Source: Clostridiales bacterium
Lineage (GTDB): Bacteria > Bacillota > Clostridia > Christensenellales > CAG-314
Length of the DNA: 18,879 nucleotides
Assembly: GCA_003537755.1 (NCBI GenBank)
Contig: DPQS01000070.1
Location: forward strand, 1 to 18,879
Reading direction: 5' to 3'
Of this stretch, positions 14,166-18,879 are shown piece by piece. Positions within the stretch are counted from its first letter, which is position 1, and every line of letters starts with the position of its first letter. The translations under genes were made by a program, and so were the position numbers. The notes beneath the pieces were generated by a model, which was not told where the DNA came from, did no database searches, and saw only the letters and a list, made by a program, of their open reading frames with translations.

Positions 14166-14194
14166 TTTACAAAATCGACAGAGAAGAATAAAAA
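14166..14194 (+). promoter_or_regulatory. Possible promoter of the structured RNA
   Basis: TTTACA (14166-14171), a 17-bp spacer and TAAAAA (14189-14194) give a moderate match, with a predicted start near 14201. A TGTCGA/TCGACA inverted repeat (about 14153-14158 and 14175-14180) overlaps it. The anti-sigma gene ends at 14111 with no terminator before this point, so read-through is also possible. Confidence 0.45.
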
Positions 14195-14200
14195 ATGTTT

Positions 14201-14520
14201 CGGGTGATGTCAATAAGTAAAATTAACCGCCGACGTTCGGACAAAATGTTTGGGCGCGGCGGTGTGATTTTGTGCTGATTCAAGCGGCTGTAAGCGCAGC
14301 CCGGGTATAAATGCGGAAGAAGCAACGTATTGTTGCCGTGGTAGTGCAGCCGAAGTCGGCAGTCAGGCGCGGGAAACAAACAAGATCGCCGCCGCCGGAA
14401 ACGGCGCAAATGCGTGACTGTCCGTCGGCGTTGCATGTGTCCGCTCAATATTGTCGATCCGCGATTTTCGCAGATCCTCCTCTTTTCACCGAGAGCCGCC
14501 CCGGACAGGGGCGGCTCTTT
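14201..14520 (+). ncRNA. Candidate structured non-coding RNA, no known class
   Basis: The region is GC-rich, lacks a credible ORF and can fold into an ordered set of helices. There is a 16-bp hairpin with one bulged A (14227-14243 with 14247-14262) using five G-U pairs that exist only in + strand RNA. A long-range stem GCAGC/GTTGC (14346-14350 with 14430-14434) encloses the stem GGCAGTCA/TGACTGTC (14358-14365 with 14415-14422). That stem in turn encloses CGCCG-GAAA-CGGCG (14393-14406), a GNRA tetraloop hairpin. Next come a hairpin at 14456-14476 and a terminal 11-bp GC hairpin. Small hairpins also fit at 14286-14301. It is not tmRNA, RNase P, SRP RNA or a riboswitch class I can recognise. No + strand gene follows until 16000, so it is not a leader. 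Extent and strand are inferred. Confidence 0.5.
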
Positions 14521-14528
14521 GGTTGTTT
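14492..14528 (+). terminator. Strong GC-rich hairpin ending the RNA region
   Basis: AGAGCCGCCCC (14492-14502) and GGGGCGGCTCT (14508-14518) form a perfect 11-bp stem with a GGACA loop, followed by a T-rich TTGGTTGTTTT on the + strand. On the - strand no T-tract follows, which again points to + transcription. Confidence 0.75.
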
Positions 14529-14626
14529 TGCGGACAATGTACACTGAGAGAACGTCCGCACGAAAGAATGAAAAAGGATATCCCTAAGGTTGTTGGTGAT
14601 GGCGAATGGAAACCCTAAATTGTGGA

Positions 14627-15082
14627 TTAGTTTTTGTCGGCAGATTCCGTGGTGTTTGCCGACGACTTGTGTTTGAGGTATGCCTTAAGCAGCAACGTCA
14701 GGTCGTCGTCGTCGAGAAACGGGTACAGGTCGTCTATGTCAAGGTTCCAATCAGGGTTTGCTACATATTGTTCCACCATGGAATGCAACGCCTCGTCGGA
14801 AACAAACGGCAGTATTTCGTTGTTTATCTTGCCTGCGGCAAACTGCCTGAGAAATTCCTTGTCTACATCGTCGTCGTCCATAAAGGGGAAAAATATCGTT
14901 GTCGAAACGCCCTTTTCGGGGTGCGCGGCGTAGTGGTTGTACAATTCTTTTATCTGTTCGTCTTCCAGAAAATGCAGTATTTCGCCAAGCGAAATGTCAG
15001 TCAGCGAGCCGTCAATCAATCCGTCCACAAGTATTTGCAGTCCTTCTTCGTCCAGAAACGGCAGCATAGAAGCAAGGTTCAT
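14627..15082 (-). CDS. Five-repeat PF[LMV]-motif protein, unknown function
   Basis: This is a 151-residue acidic protein built almost entirely of five tandem helical repeats whose key Phe lies at residues 9, 38, 67, 93 and 122, so the unit is 29, 29, 26 and 29 residues. Each begins with a hydrophobic pair, Pro (His in repeat 2), Phe, Leu/Met/Val and an acidic cluster (LPFLDEEGL, LHFLEDEQI, FPFMDDDDV, LPFVSDEAL, YPFLDDDDL), and continues as an amphipathic helix. There are no Cys residues, signal peptide or membrane segment. ATG 15082 is chosen because GGAGG lies 8 bases upstream; an in-frame TTG at 15097 and an ATG at 15088 are less well placed. It starts 2 bases after the stop of the 43-aa ORF. 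I have seen similar PFL-repeat proteins beside XRE genes in Firmicutes, but no function is known to me. A protein-protein interaction scaffold is plausible. Confidence 0.8.
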   Translation of the reverse strand: MNLASMLPFLDEEGLQILVDGLIDGSLTDISLGEILHFLEDEQIKELYNHYAAHPEKGVSTTIFFPFMDDDDVDKEFLRQFAAGKINNEILPFVSDEALHSMVEQYVANPDWNLDIDDLYPFLDDDDLTLLLKAYLKHKSSANTTESADKN

Positions 15083-15084
15083 TG

Positions 15085-15216
15085 TCATATCCTCCAATCT
15101 TTTATTGTCTTTAACATCTCTTTGATTTGTGTTTTCTTTTCGTCGGCATTCAACAAAAATCCGTTGTCCACGTAAATTTTTTCCTGCGGCGCAGGGCTTG
15201 CTTTGTAGTTTTTCAT
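15085..15216 (-). CDS. 43-residue ORF inside the XRE cassette
   Basis: This small ORF encodes MKNYKASPAPQEKIYVDNG at its start and ends MLKTIKDWRI. Its ATG overlaps the stop of the upstream XRE gene in an ATGA (4 bases), and its stop lies 2 bases before the start of the five-repeat protein gene. The ribosome binding site of the next gene is within its last codons. This gap-free overlap on both sides is the main evidence that it is translated; without it the XRE and repeat genes would be separated by 130 bases. It is charged, with no signal peptide, membrane helix or Cys. The C-terminal half is likely helical (NADEKKTQIKEMLKTIKDW). There is no own ribosome binding site, so coupling to the XRE gene is expected. 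I do not recognise a family. Confidence 0.6.
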   Translation of the reverse strand: MKNYKASPAPQEKIYVDNGFLLNADEKKTQIKEMLKTIKDWRI

Positions 15217-15659
15217 TTTTTGCCTCGTAAATATAGTTTTTCTTCGTCGGTAAGTTTATGTTGCAGTAACGCCGTATTAACCGACACTTTGCCTGATTTA
15301 ATTGCCTTAAGCAGCATTAAACGTTCCTGTGGCATAAAGATTGAAAAGTTTGCCGCTATGTCGTAGCCCACACGTCCCTCGGCAATTTGTTTTACCACGT
15401 ACAGGCGGCTGTGCCCTGCAAAGATGTCGTTGGCGTCGATATTGACGGGTTTGCCTATGCACAGCAACGTTTCGAAGTCCACGTCGAACAACGCGCAAAG
15501 TTCGGCAATGTTGTCCACGGTCGGTGCGGCAAGTCCACATTCCCAACGGCTTATTGCCTGGTGCGTTACGCCCAGTATTTCCGCTAATTTGTCCTGACTG
15601 TAGCCGTTTGCTACTCTCAGGTCGTGTATTTTGTTGCCTATTGCGTTGAAGTCCAGCAT
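15213..15659 (-). CDS. XRE-family regulator, first gene of a three-gene cassette
   Basis: This is a 148-residue protein with an N-terminal XRE helix-turn-helix (about 7-61: GNKIHDLRVANGYSQDKLAE, recognition part GVTHQAISRWECG, and ELCALFDVDFETLL). The C-terminal part (75-148: DIFAGHSRLYVVKQIAEGRVGYDIAANF...PQERLMLLKAIKSGKVSV) is helical and unlike simple Cro proteins; it may bind a partner or a ligand. AAGGGG lies 8 bases before ATG 15659. It overlaps the 43-aa ORF by 4 bases, and the five-repeat gene follows, so all three are one transcript from the promoter at 15701-15729. Autoregulation is likely by analogy; no obvious perfect palindrome overlaps that promoter. Confidence 0.9.
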   Translation of the reverse strand: MLDFNAIGNKIHDLRVANGYSQDKLAEILGVTHQAISRWECGLAAPTVDNIAELCALFDVDFETLLCIGKPVNIDANDIFAGHSRLYVVKQIAEGRVGYDIAANFSIFMPQERLMLLKAIKSGKVSVNTALLQHKLTDEEKLYLRGKK

Positions 15660-15700
15660 GTCGTGTTCCCCTTTGGCTTGTTGTCGCCTTTTGTGCTTCT

Positions 15701-15729
15701 ATGATACAACACAATTTCGCACAAATCAA
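15701..15729 (-). promoter_or_regulatory. Promoter of the XRE cassette
   Basis: On the - strand: TTGATT (15729-15724), a 17-bp spacer and TATCAT (15706-15701). The start would be near 15694, about 35 bases before the ATG. The spacer contains two TTGTG direct repeats about 10 bases apart, possible half-sites for a regulator. Confidence 0.72.
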
Positions 15730-15999
15730 GCAACCGTTGATTGCAAAGCTGCGTATTTTGTGCGCCCAACGTTGCATACTGATTGTGAAACAGTTTGACG
15801 TAATTTTAATGCGCGTTTATCAGTTGTCGCACTTCAAGGTGATTAGCGGCAACGGCTGCTTCGGCAAATCGATGGCTTTTGCCGTCACAAAGGCAACAAA
15901 AATTGCATATCGATATGTCAGGCGGACTTTTGCGCGACTGAAAACAACTAACCACGCTATGACAAAAACATATTTTTATTTCAGGCGGTGTAAAGGAAC
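15730..15999. other. Divergent intergenic interval with a 12-bp palindrome
   Basis: This is the gap between the XRE cassette (-) and the gene at 16000 (+). It contains the perfect palindrome CATATCGATATG (15906-15917) and a weak promoter-like TTGACG-17-TATCAG reading + near 15795-15823. An open frame running through it on the + strand has no ribosome binding site and looks accidental. Confidence 0.45.
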
Positions 16000-16227
16000 A
16001 TGTACTACAATTATCATGCTACGGCAAAGCGGCTTATTGCCGAGGGGCGGCTTGTCGGGTGGTATTTTGCCGCGCGGCACAAGGCGATTTCGCCTGCATT
16101 GGTGCTTGTTTTTGATGACGACAAACACCGCGTAATGCCTGTCCGCGAGTATCGCTGGGCGGAATACATGTCTGTTTTGCCTGCGGAACTGTTTCGCGGC
16201 GACAAGAAAACTCTGCCCGAAAAGTAA
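16000..16227 (+). CDS. Small conserved-looking protein (MYYNYHATAKRLI type)
   Basis: This is a 75-residue soluble, basic protein. The opening MYYNYHATAKRLIAEGRLVG, the central ISPALVLVFDDDKHRVMP and the ending VREYRWAEYMSVL look like a uniform small alpha/beta domain. I recall very similar short proteins in other Clostridia, all uncharacterised. There are no Cys residues, membrane helix or signal peptide. The ATG at 16000 is preceded by AAAGGA only 2 bases away and GGTG 9 bases away, so the ribosome binding site is unusual. No other start gives the family-like N terminus. The gene ends at 16227; the next gene has its own promoter at 16276, so this is probably monocistronic. Confidence 0.72.
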   Translation: MYYNYHATAKRLIAEGRLVGWYFAARHKAISPALVLVFDDDKHRVMPVREYRWAEYMSVLPAELFRGDKKTLPEK

Positions 16228-16275
16228 CAAAAAGGGCAGTTTCGTGAAAAAATACAGTATTAAAGGCAATTATTG

Positions 16276-16304
16276 TTGCGTACAAATCGCAAATATGGTA
16301 TTAT
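16276..16304 (+). promoter_or_regulatory. Promoter of the acyltransferase gene
   Basis: TTGCGT (16276-16281), a 17-bp spacer and TATTAT (16299-16304) predict a start near 16311 and a leader of nearly 90 bases to the ATG at 16400. I see no strong hairpin in that leader. Confidence 0.72.
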
Positions 16305-16399
16305 GCTTATCACCTGCCGGACGGAAGTTTTGCAGATGCAGCACATTGTCACAAGCGCAAAACAACGGACGGCGGCGACAAAAACTCTAAGGAAGAAAA

Positions 16400-17329
16400 A
16401 TGGACACACAGGTTATCGGGCAGGACGGCTTGGAAACGCCGACGGAAGAACCCTCACAAGAGGCGGAACTCGGCTTTTGGGGCAGACTGAAGAAAAAAAT
16501 AAAAGAATACTTTACGTACAATGTTCCCGGGCACAATCTTCGCGTGTGGGAATTGGACCTTATTCGCGGAATCATTATGATTTTCGTCACCTTTGACCAT
16601 ATTGCGCGCTTTTCCTACTACTGGGACATCATTCATTTTCAGACCCCGTTCGGGCAGGCAATCGGCAAGGGGGCGGTGGCGTACCTCACCAACGACTTTA
16701 TTCAAAACTCTTACGCATTCTGGCTGTGGGTGATATGCTTTATGTCAGGCATAAGTTGTCAGTTTTCGCGCAGCAGCGTTATGCGCGTAATCAAGTTCTG
16801 GATATTTTCATTCGTGTTTATGGGCGGCTACCTCGCGCTACACTTCGTGATGCCCGACAGGTTGACGGGATACCTTATTTTCAACATCGTCGCGGTGCTG
16901 ACAATAAGCGTTACCGTGTGGTACTTGCTTGAAAAACTTAAATTGCCCGACTGGTGGCGGATTGCGATTGCCTCGGCAATAATAGTGGCAGGCGTTGCGC
17001 TGTACTTCTACAGCAGATTCCACGAAGGCGGGCTGTATGTGGACAACGGTTTGCTTGCATTGCTTGTGTACAACCAACACGGTTACCAACTTTCGCCCAA
17101 CAACTTCGAACCGCTGTTGCCGCACCTCGGATTTTTCATTCTCGGCGCCGTGTACGGCAAGCACGTCTACAAGGACAAAAAGACCGTCCTTAAACGCGCC
17201 ACACCGCCGAAATGGCTGTCGCCCGTAATGATACTTGGCAAGCATTCTCTCGCCGCGTATCTGTTTTTACCGACGGTCAGCATCGCTTTGCTGTGGGCTG
17301 TCGTACAGTTTGTCGGATTGTTTGTGTAG
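16400..17329 (+). CDS. HGSNAT/DUF1624-type multi-pass acyltransferase
   Basis: This is a 309-residue membrane protein with a 45-residue cytoplasmic N terminus and about eight hydrophobic helices. The signature RVWELDLIRGIIMIFVTFDH (49-67) with its conserved Asp-His matches the catalytic domain of heparan-alpha-glucosaminide N-acetyltransferase-like proteins (DUF1624), which in eukaryotes pass acetyl groups from acetyl-CoA across a membrane to a sugar amine. Other family-like points are WLWVICFMSGISCQFSRSS (108-126), the Asn-rich loop YNQHGYQLSPNNFEPLLPHLGFF (224-246) and GKHSLAAYLF near the end. The bacterial substrate is not known; an envelope glycan is the natural guess. AAGGA lies 5 bases before ATG 16400. 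Length and ends look complete. It has its own promoter and a terminator at 17422. Confidence 0.85.
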   Translation: MDTQVIGQDGLETPTEEPSQEAELGFWGRLKKKIKEYFTYNVPGHNLRVWELDLIRGIIMIFVTFDHIARFSYYWDIIHFQTPFGQAIGKGAVAYLTNDFIQNSYAFWLWVICFMSGISCQFSRSSVMRVIKFWIFSFVFMGGYLALHFVMPDRLTGYLIFNIVAVLTISVTVWYLLEKLKLPDWWRIAIASAIIVAGVALYFYSRFHEGGLYVDNGLLALLVYNQHGYQLSPNNFEPLLPHLGFFILGAVYGKHVYKDKKTVLKRATPPKWLSPVMILGKHSLAAYLFLPTVSIALLWAVVQFVGLFV

Positions 17330-17421
17330 CGGCGCAAAGTCGGTAGCGGACGAACGGTACAATTCTGTCCGCACCTGCCGAAACGAACAGATTGTCATTT
17401 CGATTGTATTTTAATCAAAGT

Positions 17422-17465
17422 AAAAGGCGTTCTTCGCATTGCTGCAAAGGACGCCTTTTGGTATT
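17422..17465 (+). terminator. Intrinsic terminator after the acyltransferase gene
   Basis: AAAAGGCGT (17422-17430) pairs with ACGCCTTTT (17451-17459); the inside can extend with CTTCGC/GCAAAG around one mismatch. The T-tract is interrupted (TTTTGGTATTGTTTT) but adequate. The rest of 17330-17668 has no gene; it holds this hairpin, a degenerate repeat and the tRNA terminator. Confidence 0.75.
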
Positions 17466-17507
17466 GTTTTCGTCAGTTCGGCAAATCGTCTGTTACTATT
17501 TGAGAAA

Positions 17508-17575
17508 AGGGCTTGATTTGCAGCCAAGCGGTATCCTTTCGGGGGAATTCTTACTACGCTAAGAACGACATATTT
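17508..17575. repeat. Third copy of the degenerate dispersed repeat
   Basis: CCAAGCGGTATCCTTTCGGG followed by GGA matches the CAAAGCGGAACCCTTTCGGG-GGA part of copy A (6014-6036) at most positions. It continues into ACTACGCTAAGAACGACA, which parallels the TCGC...CGCAATGACG end of that copy. It is the same orientation and family, but a different truncation. Confidence 0.45.
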
Positions 17576-17633
17576 TTATAACGGCGTTTGGTTGAAATGT
17601 TTCAAAAATTGCAAAATCGCTTTTGAAAACACT

Positions 17634-17665
17634 AAAAAAAGTCTTGTTTATGTTAAACAAGACTT
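17634..17665 (-). terminator. Terminator of the tRNA-Arg transcript
   Basis: A perfect 12-bp stem AAGTCTTGTTTA (17639-17650) / TAAACAAGACTT (17654-17665) with a 3-base loop lies 3 bases past the CCA end of the tRNA. The A-run at 17634-17640 gives seven Us on the - strand. Confidence 0.93.
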
Positions 17666-17668
17666 ATC

Positions 17669-17745
17669 TGGCGCGCCGTAAGGAGCTCGAATCCCTAACC
17701 TTTGGTTCCGTAGACCAACGCTCTATCCAATTGAGCTAACAGCGC
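17669..17745 (-). tRNA. tRNA-Arg(ACG), complete with encoded CCA
   Basis: The 77-nt gene folds as a full cloverleaf. The acceptor is GCGCTGT/ACGGCGC (one G-U), and the D arm lies within TAGCTCAATTGGATAGAGC. The anticodon stem is TTGGT/ACCAA with loop CTACGGA, giving anticodon ACG (A34, normally edited to inosine to read CGN). The T arm is AGGGA-TTCGAGC-TCCTT, the discriminator is G and CCA is encoded. It is the functional copy at this locus; a truncated copy lies 160 bases upstream in its own transcript direction. Confidence 0.96.
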
Positions 17746-17783
17746 ATATGAAGTTGATTGTATATTTGCCGTAAGCAATGAAA

Positions 17784-17910
17784 GGAACCAAAGGTTTTTC
17801 GGGGACCCCGCAAATGGCAATTTGTGGGGAGCGCAGCCGCTGTGCATAGGGCGTAGCTTTTGCCGACAGGCAAAACAAGCAAAAAAAACACAGCAAGGCG
17901 AGCAGGTTCC
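17784..17910 (+). repeat. Three-hairpin element bounded by GGAACC/GGTTCC
   Basis: About 127 nt starts GGAACCAAAGGTT (17784-17796) and ends GGTTCC (17905-17910). Inside are CCCCGCAAAT-ggca-ATTTGTGGGG (17806-17829), GCGCAG-ccg-CTGTGC (17831-17845) and TTTTGCC-gaca-GGCAAAA (about 17858-17875). The first two stems each use a G-U pair only when read as + strand RNA, which runs against the tRNA transcript. The left 13 bases are an exact inverted copy of 17697-17709 inside the intact tRNA-Arg. The right end runs into the truncated tRNA copy. I recall similar CCCCGCAAAT...TGTGGGG repeats in gut Clostridia, without proof. Confidence 0.6.
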
Positions 17911-17946
17911 GTAGACCAACGCTCTATCCAATTGAACTAACAGCGC
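17905..17946 (-). pseudogene. Truncated tRNA-Arg 5' copy
   Basis: These 42 nt match the 5' end of the intact tRNA-Arg (17704-17745) at 41 positions; the one change is AGCTC to AGTTC in the D stem. It keeps the 5' acceptor strand, D arm and anticodon up to GGAACC. It then breaks off exactly where the hairpin element begins, so the T arm and 3' acceptor strand are absent. It lies directly behind a strong promoter and is probably transcribed, but it cannot form a tRNA alone. Confidence 0.88.
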
Positions 17947-17965
17947 ATATTCAATTTGCTTAAAC

Positions 17966-17994
17966 ATTATACAGCAGTCGTTTTCAAAAGTCAA
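17966..17994 (-). promoter_or_regulatory. Strong promoter of the tRNA locus
   Basis: On the - strand: TTGACT (17994-17989), a 17-bp spacer and a perfect TATAAT (17971-17966). It lies 20 bases upstream of the truncated tRNA copy. I see no comparable promoter between that copy and the intact tRNA (only a TACAAT at 17753-17758 without a -35 box), so the intact tRNA probably depends on read-through from here. Confidence 0.88.
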
Positions 17995-18009
17995 CGATTT
18001 TTTGCACAA

Positions 18010-18192
18010 ATTTCAAAAAGCCCGGTTTGTAAAGCGATTGTATTTAATTCTCTTATTTAATACGTTCGACCACGCTTCACTTCGGCGAGATATGACGTTT
18101 TGATTGTAAGCCTTGTCCGATTTTTTTGATAAACGACGATATCGTAAATTTCCGTATGTTCGTTATTTTAATAGCGATTTTTTCGGTTTACT
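18010..18192. other. AT-rich interval without a gene
   Basis: This lies between the tRNA promoter and the terminator of the pyruvate:ferredoxin oxidoreductase gene. CGCTTCACTTCGGCG (18073-18087) resembles a short dispersed motif and forms a weak hairpin. I see no ORF, RNA or promoter that I can support. Confidence 0.4.
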
Positions 18193-18226
18193 AAAAAAGG
18201 ACTGCCGCAAGTAGCGACAGTCCTTT
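18193..18226 (-). terminator. Terminator of the pyruvate:ferredoxin oxidoreductase gene
   Basis: AAAGGACTG (18196-18204) pairs with CAGTCCTTT (18218-18226), and CGC/GCG extend the stem past one mismatch. The A-run from 18193 becomes a U-run on the - strand. It lies 35 bases after the stop codon at 18261. Confidence 0.9.
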
Positions 18227-18260
18227 GTATTCAGTTTCGCCGAGAAGGGCAATCGTACAA

Positions 18261-18879
18261 TTACTTGTTGGCAAGGTTCTTGTACTTTTCAACTCTTGCT
18301 TTTGCTTCTTCTTCGCTGCGTTCAAACAACGTTTCTGCAATTTCCGGCTTGGTCTTTGCAAGAGAAGCGTAACGGGTTTCGCTGCGGATGAAATCCTGGT
18401 AGTTGCCGGTGGGATCCTTGCTGTCAAGGGTAAACGGGTTCTTGCCTTCTTCCGCAAGTGCCGGGTTGAAGCGGTACAGTTGCCAGTAACCGCACTCGAC
18501 TGCGCGCTTGATTTCTTCCTGCGACTTGCCCATGTTGATACCATGGTTGATGCAGGGTGCGTAAGCGATTACAAGTGACGGTCCGTTGTATGCTTCGGCT
18601 TCGGTAAGAGCTTTGACAAGTTGAGCCTGGTTTGCGCCCATACCTACCTGAGCAACGTACACGTAGCCGTAGTTCATTGCCATCATACCAAGGTCCTTCT
18701 TCTTGGTGCGCTTACCTGCAGCGGCAAACTTGGCAACTGCGCCTGTGGGCGAAGATTTGCTGGCTTGTCCGCCGGTGTTGCTGTACACTTCGGTGTCAAG
18801 TACAAGTACGTTTACGTCCTCGTCCTGTGCAAGCACGTGGTCAAGTCCGCCGTAACCGATGTCGTATGCCCAGCCGTCG
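18261..18879 (-). CDS. nifJ: Pyruvate:ferredoxin (flavodoxin) oxidoreductase, C-terminal part
   Basis: This is the C-terminal 206 residues of the large single-chain enzyme that converts pyruvate and CoA to acetyl-CoA, CO2 and reduced ferredoxin, a core reaction of anaerobic fermentation. The N-terminal part lies beyond the window edge. The thiamine pyrophosphate domain is visible as DGWAYDIGYGGLDHV at the edge and NVLVLDTEVYSNTGGQASKS, with the Mg-binding NTGGQ. APCINHGINMG carries the last cysteine that ligates the iron-sulfur cluster near the cofactor in this family. The tail ending KARVEKYKNLANK is the normal C terminus. The frame is intact up to base 18878. It marks the organism as an anaerobe. 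Confidence 0.97.
   Translation of the reverse strand, partial: DGWAYDIGYGGLDHVLAQDEDVNVLVLDTEVYSNTGGQASKSSPTGAVAKFAAAGKRTKKKDLGMMAMNYGYVYVAQVGMGANQAQLVKALTEAEAYNGPSLVIAYAPCINHGINMGKSQEEIKRAVECGYWQLYRFNPALAEEGKNPFTLDSKDPTGNYQDFIRSETRYASLAKTKPEIAETLFERSEEEAKARVEKYKNLANK

Noticed and set aside
14314..14324. GGAAGAAGCA, reminiscent of the SRP RNA apical GGAAGGAAGCA
   Set aside because: The flanking bases do not form the domain IV stem and the upstream GUCAGG strand is absent.
14358..14375. AGTCAGG inside the RNA region, resembling part of the cobalamin B12 box
   Set aside because: The rest of the box and the other conserved cobalamin riboswitch segments are not present.
14167..14544. 125-codon Arg-rich open frame on the - strand
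   Set aside because: Its composition is that of a GC-rich structured region read backwards; it spans the RNA hairpins and the terminator and has no convincing start.
15701..16135. 144-codon open frame on the + strand
   Set aside because: It overlaps the XRE promoter and the better-supported gene at 16000, lacks a ribosome binding site and shows no family pattern.
17695..18009. Open frame on the - strand reading ALLAQLDRALVYGTKG twice
   Set aside because: This is the translation of tRNA-Arg and its truncated copy, a common false protein; the real features are the tRNA and the pseudo-tRNA.

Overview
The window looks like a chromosomal segment from an anaerobic, probably gut-associated member of the Clostridia (Firmicutes). 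The reasons are the ecfA1-ecfA2-ecfT-truA operon, pyruvate:ferredoxin oxidoreductase, strong GGAGG ribosome binding sites, TTGACA/TATAAT promoters with 17-bp spacers, an RsgI-like anti-sigma factor and the style of the dispersed repeats. I cannot name a genus. No phage, transposase, CRISPR array or plasmid gene is visible. Novelty lies mainly in small genes, intergenic structure and repeats.

Layout. 71-3449 (+) is a four-gene operon for the energizing module of an ECF vitamin transporter (two ATPases and the T component) ending with the tRNA pseudouridine synthase TruA. A two-way terminator at 3731-3763 separates it from a small XRE repressor (3815-4111, -). That repressor is divergent from a zinc-ribbon/two-helix membrane protein (4234-4551, +) whose promoter carries two CACATATGT palindromes, probably the repressor's operators. 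4849-5712 (+) is an rRNA-type methyltransferase whose promoter places the transcript start almost on its ATG. 5713-6549 has no gene but holds a 120-nt palindrome and degenerate repeats. 6550-8682 (+) holds an RluA-type pseudouridine synthase and an exported, C-terminally anchored protein. Convergent to these is the operon udk (9677-10297, -) and a protein-tyrosine phosphatase-like gene (8873-9673, -).

10662-14111 (+) contains a YgjV-like membrane protein, a double zinc-ribbon protein with an extremely acidic tail, and an ECF sigma factor followed by its likely RsgI-like transmembrane anti-sigma factor. 14201-14520 (+) looks like a stand-alone structured RNA ending in a strong hairpin. 14627-15659 (-) is a tightly overlapped three-gene cassette: an XRE regulator, a 43-residue ORF, and a protein made of five PF[LMV]-type repeats. 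16000-17329 (+) contains a small conserved-looking protein and an HGSNAT/DUF1624-type multi-pass acyltransferase. 17630-18000 (-) carries tRNA-Arg(ACG) preceded by a truncated 5' copy of the same tRNA; between them lies a roughly 127-nt three-hairpin element. The window ends inside the C-terminal part of pyruvate:ferredoxin oxidoreductase (18261-18879, -).

How the genes fit together. The first operon is housekeeping (vitamin uptake and tRNA modification). The methyltransferase, the two pseudouridine synthases and the tRNA locus all concern RNA and translation. The sigma/anti-sigma pair and the two XRE loci are three separate regulatory modules, each with its own visible promoter, operator or overlap evidence. 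The best candidates for undescribed biology are the 14.2-14.5 kb RNA, the XRE/43-aa/five-repeat cassette, and the hairpin element next to the broken tRNA.
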